A DNA stretch of 64,000 nucleotides from Paenibacillus foliorum. Its GTDB lineage: Bacteria; Bacillota; Bacilli; Paenibacillales; NBRC-103111. Below the pieces are notes generated by a model. It did no database searches and was not told the origin of the DNA. It saw only the letters and a list, made by a program, of their open reading frames with translations. The stretch is taken from the NCBI RefSeq assembly GCF_013141765.1, contig NZ_WHOD01000013.1, forward strand, positions 1 through 64,000, read 5' to 3'. Position numbers and translations under genes: made by a program. How positions within the stretch are numbered: the stretch's first letter is position 1; every line of letters starts with the position of its first letter. Positions 9,599-17,805 of this stretch are shown here, in pieces.

Positions 9599-10534
9599 TC
9601 ACAGCCAATCCTTTTTACGGAATAATACCAGCATAGATATACCCACAAAGAACATGAAAATAACGGCTGCCAAGCCACCGTATTCCCAATGAATACCTGG
9701 GATATACTCGAAGTTCATTCCATAAATTCCGGTGATAAATGTTAGCGGCATGAATATGGTAGTCAATGCCGTAAAAACTCGCATGATTTCATTCGCTCGG
9801 TTGGCCAGACTGGATTGGTAGGCCTCACGTAAGTTGCCCATCAGATCGCGGAAAGTATCGAATGTCTCTGAGATTTTGACGGCATTTTCGTAGATGTCTC
9901 CAAAATATTTTTTGAGCGGCTCGCTGATCAATCTTAGTTCCTTTTTGTTTAAAGTAGAAATGACTTCTTTCTGTGGAACGAGTACCTTCTTCAACCATAA
10001 AATTTCACTACGCAAACCGATGATTTCGTTCAAGTGAGATTTCTTCGTGTGCATTAATATATCTTCTTCCAGCTTCTCGATCTTAACTTCAATCCGATCG
10101 CCAACGCTGGTATAATTATCGACTACAAGATCCATCAGATGGTAAAGGAACCGGTCCGGCGCAGCAACCTCTTCCTCCCACAATATCGGCTTTAACGCTC
10201 GCAGCTCATTAATTTTTTGACGTGTAACCGTGATGATGTAATGCTTGCCAAGAAAAATGTTCAGAGCTCGCAGAAAGATTTCTTCGTCATCAAAACGAAT
10301 GCTGTTAATCACTATGAAATAATTAGAATCGTAGAGTTCGATTTTGGGACGTTGCTCCTCTTCGGTCAAGCAGTCCTCTACAGCCAATTCATGAAGATGG
10401 AATAAAGGCTGCAGAATCTCCAAATCTTCTGTGTCCGCATCAATCCAATAAAAGCCGTGTTCCGGCGCTTCCATCGCATGAGTTACATCTTCAATCAACG
10501 TAAAAATACCGTCCTGCACCAAACGTGTTTTCAT
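9599..10534 (-). CDS. corA: CorA-type divalent cation (Mg2+) transporter
   Basis: CorA forms a pentameric channel for Mg2+ (some relatives carry Co2+, Ni2+ or Zn2+). The 311-residue protein has a large cytoplasmic N-terminal domain. Two C-terminal membrane helices are separated by the diagnostic YGMNFEYIPG loop (GMN motif), and the end is basic (LFRKKDW). The start was set at ATG 10534, preceded by AAGGGGTGAGG. An upstream in-frame ATG would add 12 residues and overlap that site. Length fits the family (about 310). It is preceded by an unusually long untranslated leader with a good promoter. Confidence 0.95.
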   Translation of the reverse strand: MKTRLVQDGIFTLIEDVTHAMEAPEHGFYWIDADTEDLEILQPLFHLHELAVEDCLTEEEQRPKIELYDSNYFIVINSIRFDDEEIFLRALNIFLGKHYIITVTRQKINELRALKPILWEEEVAAPDRFLYHLMDLVVDNYTSVGDRIEVKIEKLEEDILMHTKKSHLNEIIGLRSEILWLKKVLVPQKEVISTLNKKELRLISEPLKKYFGDIYENAVKISETFDTFRDLMGNLREAYQSSLANRANEIMRVFTALTTIFMPLTFITGIYGMNFEYIPGIHWEYGGLAAVIFMFFVGISMLVLFRKKDWL

Positions 10535-10850
10535 CTGCCTCACCCCTTCACATAGATAAGTGACAACCAAGCTTCTTTTTGTCTGAAGTCATGGTTGCAC
10601 TGTAACCGTGAGGAATACAGCACAGAAGAAACGTCGTCGATTCGTGCGAGACAGCTCCTTAGGTAAATAGGATAATATCAACAGTTAAAAGCATAATGAA
10701 ACGGCTAAGGTCTGTTCGGCGCAAGCGAATCGGCGGCGTAAGCCGACTGCATTCCAAACGAAATATTCGGTTGTACTTGAACGCAGATACTACTCCTCGG
10801 GTCTCCGTCCATTCGATTGCTGCACCCCTTTGCCAATGTTGTCGAATACT
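10535..10850 (-). other. Long untranslated corA leader, possible structured RNA
   Basis: About 315 bases lie between the predicted corA promoter and its ATG, with no convincing ORF. Several short stems are visible on the minus strand, such as CGGCTTACGCCG and TGCGTTC pairing with GAATGCA across about 25 bases. I compared it by eye with M-box (Mg2+), yybP-ykoY and ydaO consensus patterns and found no good match. It is either an unrecognised regulatory RNA or an ordinary long leader. Confidence 0.4.
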
Positions 10851-10855
10851 TGTCT

Positions 10856-10884
10856 AGTATAACCCTTCATTTTCCACACATCAA
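10856..10884 (-). promoter_or_regulatory. Sigma-A-type promoter of corA
   Basis: On the minus strand TTGATG (10884-10879) and TATACT (10861-10856) are spaced by exactly 17 bases. Confidence 0.6.
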
Positions 10885-11034
10885 GGTGAAATGAATGGAT
10901 TATATATGTTTTTTGTATTTATAATATTGTATGCAAAAAAGGGGGGAGATGGTGCTCAGAATGGGCGGATAGCTTTAACGTTTCAACATATTTTGACCGC
11001 TTGACGTTAAAGAAGTTTTCGTATAAAGTATTGC

Positions 11035-11081
11035 TATAACATTCGAATCTTATAATCAGCGTAAGCTGAATGATTCAGATG
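11035..11081 (+). repeat. 47-bp palindromic repeat, copy 1
   Basis: This copy is identical to copy 2 (11151-11197) at 44 of 47 positions. It contains an inner hairpin TCAGC-GTAA-GCTGA inside an outer imperfect inverted repeat (CGAATC with GATTCA). TATAAT occurs inside the repeat. The spacer between the copies holds a further weak hairpin (11099-11131, GCTTAT with ATAAGC). No gene overlaps. Confidence 0.8.
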
Positions 11082-11150
11082 TTTCAAGAAAAGCAACTGC
11101 TTATACACGAATGAATCTTCGTCGAATAAGCATCGATTGAAAGCTTTTCT

Positions 11151-11197
11151 TATAACATCCGAATCTTATAATCAGCGTAAGCTGAACGATTCGGATG
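11151..11197 (+). repeat. 47-bp palindromic repeat, copy 2
   Basis: This copy has perfect outer arms (ATCCGAATC with GATTCGGAT) and the same inner hairpin TCAGC-GTAA-GCTGA. It ends about 27 bases before the S-box aptamer, so it lies in or near the promoter region of the methionine operon. Confidence 0.8.
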
Positions 11198-11224
11198 ACA
11201 ACTTCATAAAACTTTAGATTTAAA

Positions 11225-11365
11225 CTCTTATCAAGAGCAGGTGGAGGGACTAGCCCGATGACACCCGGCAACCGACAAACTTTTGTCAATACGCTAACAG
11301 CGTGTAGATAGAAGAATGCACGGTGCTAATTCTTGCGGAAGCTTTAAGCTTCTGGGAGATGAGAG
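11225..11365 (+). promoter_or_regulatory. SAM-I (S-box) riboswitch
   Basis: P1 is formed by CTCTTATC (11225-11232) and GATGAGAG (11358-11365). Between them are the conserved S-box blocks: AGAGCAGGTGGAGGGACTAG, CCCGATGACACCCGGCAACC and the CACGGTGCTAATTC core segment. The aptamer binds S-adenosylmethionine. Binding favours the downstream terminator and shuts off metA-metI-metC when SAM is plentiful. Confidence 0.97.
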
Positions 11366-11387
11366 AGGACATTGTTAAGTATATAAC

Positions 11388-11424
11388 AAGGCCTTTCTCG
11401 TTCGCGCGAAAAAGGCCTTTTTTG
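11388..11424 (+). terminator. S-box expression-platform terminator
   Basis: AAGGCCTTTCTCG and CGCGAAAAAGGCC form a stem-loop (loop TTCG) followed by TTTTTT, between the aptamer and the metA ATG. This is the ligand-controlled terminator. Confidence 0.92.
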
Positions 11425-11514
11425 TGCCTTTTTGCGGAATTTCGATGATATACAACGGAGATAATGCTTACGAAGCAAACTTTCTACGAAACCACTTAAA
11501 GGAGTGATTTACAC

Positions 11515-12441
11515 ATGCCTATTAAAATTCCCGATTACTTGCCAGCAAAGGACATCCTATTAAATGAAAACATATTCGTGATGGATGAGACGGTGGCTTA
11601 TCACCAGGATATCCGCCCCTTGAGGATTGCCATATTGAATTTGATGCCAACCAAAGAAACAACGGAAACGCAGATATTGCGATTAATTGGGAATACACCG
11701 CTGCAATTGGAGTTTGTGCTGCTGCATCCAGGAACGCATACTTCTAAGAATACTTCTGCTGAACATTTGGAACAATTTTATAAAACTTTCGAGGATATTA
11801 GGCATGAGAAATTCGATGGTCTTATCATCACTGGAGCACCTGTTGAGCAGCTAGAATTTGAAGATGTAACCTACTGGGAAGAACTGAAGCAAATTTTGAA
11901 ATGGAGCCGAAGTAACGTTACTTCAACTTTGCATATTTGTTGGGCAGCGCAGGCGGGACTTTATTATCACTTTGGTATACCCAAATACGGTTTGGATGAA
12001 AAAATGTTCGGCGTATTCCCGCATGTGACCAGCAAGCAAAATGTTAAATTACTGCGTGGATTTGACGAAATGTTCCTGGTACCGCAATCCCGTCATACCG
12101 AGGTTCGTAAAGAGGATATCGAAAAGGTGCCTCATCTTGAAATATTATCGGAGTCTCCTGAGGCCGGCGTTTATATAGTTGGAACTAAGGATGGCAAGCA
12201 TATTTTCGTAACTGGCCATTCTGAATATGATGCATGTACATTGAAGGTTGAATATGACCGTGATGTGAACAAAGGAATGGAAGTAAAGGTGCCAAAAAAC
12301 TACTATCCTAACGATGATCCATCGCAGCCACCTCTTGTTTCGTGGAGAGCTCATGCGAACCTGCTGTTCTCGAATTGGTTGAACTACTATGTGTACCAAG
12401 AAACCCCGTATGATTTACACAAGGAGGACTTTTCTATATGA
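11515..12441 (+). CDS. metAA: Homoserine O-acetyltransferase (MetA family)
   Basis: MetA-family enzymes acylate the hydroxyl of L-homoserine as the first committed step of methionine synthesis. Cys142 ([10 protein letters not shown]) is the acyl-enzyme nucleophile. The His/Glu pair is seen in GHSEYD. Acyl-CoA choice in this family tracks residue 111: Gly in succinyl-specific E. coli MetA, Glu in acetyl-specific Bacillus enzymes. Here residue 111 is Glu ([10 protein letters not shown]), so acetyl-CoA is predicted. The 308-residue length is normal. SD AAGGAGTG precedes the ATG. Expression is under the S-box, and the stop codon overlaps the next start (ATGA). Confidence 0.95.
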   Translation: MPIKIPDYLPAKDILLNENIFVMDETVAYHQDIRPLRIAILNLMPTKETTETQILRLIGNTPLQLEFVLLHPGTHTSKNTSAEHLEQFYKTFEDIRHEKFDGLIITGAPVEQLEFEDVTYWEELKQILKWSRSNVTSTLHICWAAQAGLYYHFGIPKYGLDEKMFGVFPHVTSKQNVKLLRGFDEMFLVPQSRHTEVRKEDIEKVPHLEILSESPEAGVYIVGTKDGKHIFVTGHSEYDACTLKVEYDRDVNKGMEVKVPKNYYPNDDPSQPPLVSWRAHANLLFSNWLNYYVYQETPYDLHKEDFSI

Positions 12442-13619
12442 ACGAACAAAATAAAGATTTGAAAATCGAGAGTCGATTGGCTCAAATCGGTTCCATAGAG
12501 GAGCCAGTTACAGGAGCGGTTAGCTTCCCGATCTATCAAGCAACAGCTTTCCGCCATCCACAGCTGGGTCAAAGCACTGGCTTTGATTATGCACGTACGA
12601 AAAGCCCCACGCGCAAGGTGCTGGAGGAAGCTATCGCACAGCTGGAATCTGGTGACGCGGGCTTTGCCTGCAGCTCGGGTATGGCTGCGCTGCAAACCAT
12701 CTTTGCTTTGTTCAGTCAAGGCGATCACCTGATTGTTTCCCTTGATTTATATGGAGGCACTTATCGTTTGCTGGAGAAAATCATGTCCCGCTTTGGTGTA
12801 ACAGCTACGTATGTGGATACGAATGATCTGGATGCATTGGAGTCGCATTATACGGCGAATACCAAAGCGGTGCTGATCGAAACACCAACTAACCCGTTGA
12901 TGATGATTACTGACCTTGAGCTCGTATGTGGTTGGGCTAAGAAGAAAGGCATCTTATCGATTGTCGATAACACTTTGTTAACTCCTTTCTTCCAACGCCC
13001 TATTGAACTCGGAGCCGACATCGTTATTCATAGTGCGACGAAATATTTGGGTGGACACAACGATGTGCTTGCCGGGCTAATTGTAACTAAGGGCAAGGAA
13101 CTCTCAGAGCAAATGGCATTCTTACATAACTCCATGGGAGCCGTTCTAGGCGCTCAGGACAGCTGGTTGTTAATGAGAGGTATGAAGACTCTGGCAATCC
13201 GCATGGAACGCCATCAATATAACGCTACAAAAATGGCTCATTTCCTGCTGCAGCATCCGCAGGTGGAGGATGTTTACTATCCGGCCTTGGAGAGCCATCC
13301 AGGCCATGAAATTCAGAAGAGGCAATCTTCAGGCAACACGGGTATATTCTCCTTTAAGCTTAAAGATGCCCGATTCATAGAACCGATATTACGACATATT
13401 AAATTAATTGCTTTCGCAGAAAGTCTGGGAGGAGTGGAGTCGCTTATGACTTACCCTGCGATCCAAACCCATGCGGATATTCCTGAAGAAATACGCCGTC
13501 AAATTGGTGTGGATGACCGGTTGCTTCGTTATTCAGTCGGCATTGAGCATGTGGACGACCTGATTGCTGATCTGTCTAGAGCGATTGATCTGGCACAAGC
13601 GGAAGTCGAGGGGGTTTAG
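12438..13619 (+). CDS. metI: Cystathionine gamma-synthase / O-acetylhomoserine thiolyase (MetI-like)
   Basis: This is a 393-residue PLP enzyme of the Cys/Met metabolism family. The PLP lysine is in [16 protein letters not shown], and substrate-binding segments include [10 protein letters not shown] and ETPTNPLM. In Bacillus MetI joins O-acetylhomoserine with cysteine to give cystathionine and can also use sulfide. The acetyl-type MetA just upstream supplies the matching substrate. Translation is coupled to metA through a four-base overlap. The family is hard to split by sequence, so the exact reaction is inferred from gene order (metA-metI-metC). Confidence 0.9.
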   Translation: MNEQNKDLKIESRLAQIGSIEEPVTGAVSFPIYQATAFRHPQLGQSTGFDYARTKSPTRKVLEEAIAQLESGDAGFACSSGMAALQTIFALFSQGDHLIVSLDLYGGTYRLLEKIMSRFGVTATYVDTNDLDALESHYTANTKAVLIETPTNPLMMITDLELVCGWAKKKGILSIVDNTLLTPFFQRPIELGADIVIHSATKYLGGHNDVLAGLIVTKGKELSEQMAFLHNSMGAVLGAQDSWLLMRGMKTLAIRMERHQYNATKMAHFLLQHPQVEDVYYPALESHPGHEIQKRQSSGNTGIFSFKLKDARFIEPILRHIKLIAFAESLGGVESLMTYPAIQTHADIPEEIRRQIGVDDRLLRYSVGIEHVDDLIADLSRAIDLAQAEVEGV

Positions 13620-13622
13620 TCG

Positions 13623-14798
13623 ATGGCACGCAAACGCACGGAAGGACAAGCTGAGCGTCAATTCGCAACGAAGCTCATTCATTTTAATAGAGCCATCGAT
13701 TCAACTACAGGAGCTTCCAGCACTCCAATTTATCAAGCTTCGACTTTCCATCAAGAAGCTCTGGATGATCAGCAGGAATTTGATTACACACGTTCAGGAA
13801 ATCCGACACGGCAAGCTCTTGAGGACTACATTGCGGTGCTGGAGGGCGGAACGCGCGGTTTTGCTTTCGCATCCGGTATGGCGGCTATTTCGGCTGCTGC
13901 CATGCTGCTTTCGTCAGGTGATCATATCATCTGCACAGAAGACGTCTACGGCGGTACCTATCGTCTGTTGAGTACGATCATGACACGGATGAATGTTGAG
14001 ACAACCTTTGTCGATATGACGGATCTGGACAAGGTAAAGGCTGCGCTCAAGCCGAATACAAAGGCTGTATTCATGGAAACTCCGTCTAACCCTACACTTA
14101 AGATTACTGATATTGGTGCGATTACAGCATGGGCTAAGCAGCACGACCTTCTAACGCTGCTAGACAATACGTTCATGACTCCGTATCATCAACGTCCTAT
14201 TGAACATGGCGTTGATATTGTACTGCATAGTGCAACCAAGTTTTTGGGCGGACATAGTGATGTCACTGCCGGTCTCGCCGTTGTTGCCAATGATAGCTTA
14301 GGATTACGTATGAAGCAGCTGCAGAACGGGCTTGGAACCATTCTTGGAGTATCGGATTCATGGCTGTTAATGCGTGGAATGAAAACCCTGAAAACCCGCA
14401 TGGATGCCCATGAGAAAAGTGCGCTCCGATTGGCTGAATGGCTTACAGAGCATCCTGAAGTAGAAACCGTTTATTATCCGGGGTTGCCGGGTCATCCGGG
14501 CCGAGCCATTCATGAGAAACAATCTCTTGGGTACGGCGCAGTTGTATCCTTTGACGTAGGCTCAGGAGAACGTGCCAAAAAGGTATTAAGCAAGGTCGAG
14601 ATTCCATTGGTTGCAGTCAGTCTGGGTGCTGTGGAAAGTATACTGTCCTACCCAGCCATGATGTCTCATGCGGCAATGCCAAGAGAGGTTCGATTAGAGC
14701 GAGGAATTACGGATGGTTTAATTCGATATTCAGTAGGTCTTGAGAGTATTGAGGACTTGATAGCCGATCTGGAGCATGCATTGTCATTTGACGAATAA
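13623..14798 (+). CDS. metC: Cystathionine beta-lyase (MetC-like)
   Basis: This is a 391-residue PLP enzyme paralogous to the gene before it. The lysine motif is HSATKFLGGHSDVTAG. It is expected to split cystathionine into homocysteine, pyruvate and ammonia. The start follows the metI stop by three bases, so translation is probably coupled. Gene order copies Bacillus metI-metC, which supports this rather than a second gamma-synthase. A terminator closes the operon. Confidence 0.9.
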   Translation: MARKRTEGQAERQFATKLIHFNRAIDSTTGASSTPIYQASTFHQEALDDQQEFDYTRSGNPTRQALEDYIAVLEGGTRGFAFASGMAAISAAAMLLSSGDHIICTEDVYGGTYRLLSTIMTRMNVETTFVDMTDLDKVKAALKPNTKAVFMETPSNPTLKITDIGAITAWAKQHDLLTLLDNTFMTPYHQRPIEHGVDIVLHSATKFLGGHSDVTAGLAVVANDSLGLRMKQLQNGLGTILGVSDSWLLMRGMKTLKTRMDAHEKSALRLAEWLTEHPEVETVYYPGLPGHPGRAIHEKQSLGYGAVVSFDVGSGERAKKVLSKVEIPLVAVSLGAVESILSYPAMMSHAAMPREVRLERGITDGLIRYSVGLESIEDLIADLEHALSFDE

Positions 14799-14809
14799 TG
14801 TCAGTTTTT

Positions 14810-14850
14810 CAGCCGAAGGAATGGTAATTGACATTCTTCGGCTGTTTGTT
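14810..14850 (+). terminator. met operon terminator
   Basis: CAGCCGAAGGAAT and ATTCTTCGGCTG form a stem followed by TTTGTTT. Confidence 0.8.
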
Positions 14851-15001
14851 TATGTTTTTTGAGCAATTACTTAGTTCTTCGGCATCATTTTTATTCTGAA
14901 AGCGCTGTTTTTTGGTGATTCATACTATTCACTAATGGTTAACTCATGATATGATTAATTTCAAATTTCCAACAATTGTTGGCGGCAAAATGGGGGATAC
15001 A

Positions 15002-16372
15002 ATGTCCTTACTTTCTTTTTATAAATGGAAAGAAAAATTTAAATTGATTTGTTACTTACCTTTCTCCAACAAGTCATTGAAGTATTTCCCCCCTGATTTT
15101 TCACTGCGAGATCCAATAGTATCGATCCTTCAACAATACCGGCGTCAAGGCGGTAGTTGCGGTTTAATTTTGCTTTATATGGAAGATTTTCATCATCTTT
15201 TTGCTACATATCCCCACTCTTTTATCCAGAACTTGCAAAAGCACATACGCTTAACTATGCGGGAAGTGATTCCCTCGTTTTTTAAGAAACAAGATATTCT
15301 TGGAATTAAGCAATTCGGCGGTGAAAATTTCTGTATTTTCATAAAGGAGCATCAAGGCTTTTCCTATGACGAGCTGCACCGCAAATCTATACTGCTTCGG
15401 AATGAGTTAGAACGTAGATTGCGCTTGCCTGCCCGATTTCATGAAGAGGCATCATACACATTCCAGACCGGCTGCTATATGATCAATCAGGATATTGAAA
15501 ATACAGAAGCGGCCATACATAGTGCCTACCATTATGCCCATTCGATTGCAACGAAGAAACTGCCAGCTCATTTCACTAAATCCAGGCAGCACTTAGTTGA
15601 TATTATACATACGGAGAATATTTCGGTGCTGACGCAGCCGATTATGAATTTAAACACGGGTGAAATATTCGGGTGGGAGATTTTGACACGAGGTCCGCAT
15701 AATACTCCTTTTCACTCTCCTGTGGAACTGTTTGATTTTGCTTATCAGGCTGATTTATTATCGAAAATGGAGTTCTTGGTTATCAAGAAAGCTTTTAATG
15801 AAATTGCCGTACGACACATCCGCGAGCAAGTGTTCATCAACATCACTCCTGTTACTTTGTGCCATCCACTTTTTCTGAATCAACTGCTTGCTGTAATGGC
15901 TCAGCATCCGGAAATTTCACCCTCGCAGATCGTCTTAGAGATCACAGAGCGCCATGCCATCCGTAACTTTGAGTACATGGGTCATTTATTAACCAAATAC
16001 CGCTCTCATGGCTTTCGTTTTGCTGTTGATGATGCTGGTGCAGGGTACTCGAGTCTACAAACAATCTCGGAGCTGGTACCCGACATCATTAAGATCGATA
16101 GGTCGCTTATCCAAAATATCGATAAGTTCGAAGTGAAACAGTCGCTTCTTCGCGCTATGCTTCATTTTGCGGAAAATATCAATTGCCAAGTTATTGCTGA
16201 GGGTGTTGAAAGGCAAGAAGAAGCTGATATTTTGTATGAAATGCAGGTACAGATGGGGCAAGGCTTTTATTTCGCAAGACCGGAGCCTTTCGTTGCCGAT
16301 CAAGATCGGACCCAACAGTTTCGATTGGTGAAAGAGAAGATAAGAGGGAATCGTCAAGTTTATAGCGCCTAA
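15002..16372 (+). CDS. EAL-domain protein with degenerate GGDEF, likely c-di-GMP phosphodiesterase
   Basis: The product has 456 residues from ATG 15002, chosen because GGGGGA lies just upstream; ATG 14951 lacks a ribosome site. The first half (about 50-190) looks like a GGDEF fold whose signature is degraded to GGENF, so it probably does not make c-di-GMP. The second half is an EAL domain with the catalytic set visible: Glu in GWEILTRG (EIL in place of EAL), Asn in FINIT, Glu in LEITER, the Asp pair in VDDAGAGYSSL, Lys in IKIDRSLI, Glu in AEGVE and Gln in GQGFYFA. Hydrolysis of c-di-GMP is therefore plausible. There is no membrane segment, so it is cytoplasmic. A membrane GGDEF protein is encoded 1.4 kb downstream. 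Confidence 0.9.
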   Translation: MSLLSFYKWKEKFKLICYLPFSNKSLKYFPPDFSLRDPIVSILQQYRRQGGSCGLILLYMEDFHHLFATYPHSFIQNLQKHIRLTMREVIPSFFKKQDILGIKQFGGENFCIFIKEHQGFSYDELHRKSILLRNELERRLRLPARFHEEASYTFQTGCYMINQDIENTEAAIHSAYHYAHSIATKKLPAHFTKSRQHLVDIIHTENISVLTQPIMNLNTGEIFGWEILTRGPHNTPFHSPVELFDFAYQADLLSKMEFLVIKKAFNEIAVRHIREQVFINITPVTLCHPLFLNQLLAVMAQHPEISPSQIVLEITERHAIRNFEYMGHLLTKYRSHGFRFAVDDAGAGYSSLQTISELVPDIIKIDRSLIQNIDKFEVKQSLLRAMLHFAENINCQVIAEGVERQEEADILYEMQVQMGQGFYFARPEPFVADQDRTQQFRLVKEKIRGNRQVYSA

Positions 16373-16390
16373 TACGATATGTACTAAAAC

Positions 16391-16434
16391 AAGAGATTAC
16401 CGAAGAGCCATTTACTCGGGGTAATCTCTTGTTT
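16391..16434 (+). terminator. Terminator after the EAL gene
   Basis: AAGAGATTACC and GGTAATCTCTT form a stem followed by GTTTGTT. Confidence 0.75.
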
Positions 16435-16611
16435 GTTAATAAGGCATTTATAGATAATCGATTACCTACCTATGCAACGGGTTATTACAACGATAGCTCT
16501 CTGCACTTCTGAGGATTTCTTTAATGACTAAGCTCTTCGTTTATGGTACGATAGTTTAGATGATTTTCTTCGTATACAAAACATATAGCCAGAATAAAAG
16601 GAGTGAGCAGG

Positions 16612-17748
16612 ATGAGTTCCGTTGACCGCATCCTTGATAGTGCTTTAGCAGGAAACCGTATCAGTCTTGAGGACTGCATCGAATTATATGAATCTGACCA
16701 GATTGAGAAAATGGGACATGTAGCCAATCAAATTATGCTCAAGCACCATCCGGAGCCGATAACTACATTCGTTATTGGTCGTAATGTCAATTACACTAAT
16801 ATTTGCGATGTGTACTGTAAGTTTTGTGCCTTCTACCGTGCTCCTGGTTCTAAAGAGGGTTACGTTCTATCGGACGAGACTATCTTCAATAAAATTCAAG
16901 AGACGTTGGATGTTGGCGGTACGGAGATATTGATGCAGGGCGGTACGAACCCGAACCTTCCGTTTACTTACTATACAAACATTCTTCGCGAGATTAAGAA
17001 GCGGTTTTCCATTCAAATGCACTCTTTCTCTCCAGCAGAAATTTTGAAGATGAAGGATGTATCGGACGGGCTTACGCTTGAAGAGGTTATGCGCGAGCTG
17101 CACGAGGCTGGATTAGATTCATTGCCTGGCGGGGGCGCTGAAATATTGGATGATCGTACGCGTAGAAAGATCAGTCGTCTGAAAGGGTCCTGGCGTGATT
17201 GGATGGACGTAATGCAAACGGCTCATAAAATCGGTATGCATACCACAGGTACCATGGTAATTGGTTTTGGTGAATCCATGGAGGAGCGCGCGCTTCACTT
17301 GCTTCGGATTCGTGACGCGCAAGACGAATGCATTGCCAATAAGCATAAGACACCTGGATTTCTAGCCTTTATCTCTTGGTTGTTTCAACCCGATAATACC
17401 AATTTGAAAGCTGAGAAGCTGGGGCCTCAAGATTATCTGAAAAATGTCGCGATCAGCCGGATCATGCTGGATAACATCCCTAACTTCCAATCTTCTTGGG
17501 TAACAATGGGACCTGAGGTTGGGAAGCAATCCCTTCATTATGGCTGCAACGATTTTGGTTCTACCATGATTGAGGAGAATGTTGTTTCCGCCGCTGGTAC
17601 CACGCACAAGGTTAATATTTCATCTACTTTGGACATCATCCGTGAAGCAGGTAAAATCCCTGCACAGCGCAATACTAAGTATGACATTATCCGCGTGTTT
17701 GACGATGTAAATGAAAAGATTGAAAACGACTTTATGATGCAAAATTAA
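16612..17748 (+). CDS. mqnC: Dehypoxanthine futalosine cyclase (radical SAM)
   Basis: MqnC cyclises dehypoxanthine futalosine in the futalosine route to menaquinone. The 378-residue protein has the radical-SAM cluster motif CxxxCxxC (NICDVYCKFCAFYR). Conserved MqnC stretches follow: GGTEILMQGGTNPNLPFTYY, HSFSPAEI and GLDSLPGGGAEIL. The start is ATG 16612 with AAAAGGAG upstream; a GTG nine bases earlier overlaps that site. No other mqn gene is in the window, so the pathway genes are dispersed, as is common. Related radical-SAM proteins (MqnE, CofH) share the fold, but the motif set fits MqnC best. Confidence 0.9.
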   Translation: MSSVDRILDSALAGNRISLEDCIELYESDQIEKMGHVANQIMLKHHPEPITTFVIGRNVNYTNICDVYCKFCAFYRAPGSKEGYVLSDETIFNKIQETLDVGGTEILMQGGTNPNLPFTYYTNILREIKKRFSIQMHSFSPAEILKMKDVSDGLTLEEVMRELHEAGLDSLPGGGAEILDDRTRRKISRLKGSWRDWMDVMQTAHKIGMHTTGTMVIGFGESMEERALHLLRIRDAQDECIANKHKTPGFLAFISWLFQPDNTNLKAEKLGPQDYLKNVAISRIMLDNIPNFQSSWVTMGPEVGKQSLHYGCNDFGSTMIEENVVSAAGTTHKVNISSTLDIIREAGKIPAQRNTKYDIIRVFDDVNEKIENDFMMQN

Positions 17749-17758
17749 TAGAAATGAT

Positions 17759-17805
17759 AATAAAAAAACAACGAACCCGATTAATTCGAGTTCGTTGTTT
17801 CTTTT
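17759..17805. terminator. Bidirectional terminator, mqnC / GGDEF gene
   Basis: AAACAACGAAC and GTTCGTTGTTT form a stem with T-runs on both strands. The stop codon of the minus-strand GGDEF gene lies inside the loop, so the hairpin overlaps its last codons. Confidence 0.85.

Noticed and set aside
10535..10850. M-box, yybP-ykoY or ydaO riboswitch in the corA leader
   Set aside because: The conserved core blocks of these classes could not be found by eye on the minus strand.
11101..11289. 62-codon minus-strand frame upstream of metA
   Set aside because: It overlaps palindromic repeat 2 and the S-box aptamer on the opposite strand and has no ribosome site.
14896..14911. cre-like sequence TGAAAGCGCTGTTT before the EAL gene
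   Set aside because: Too many departures from the consensus in the second half, and no promoter was identified around it.
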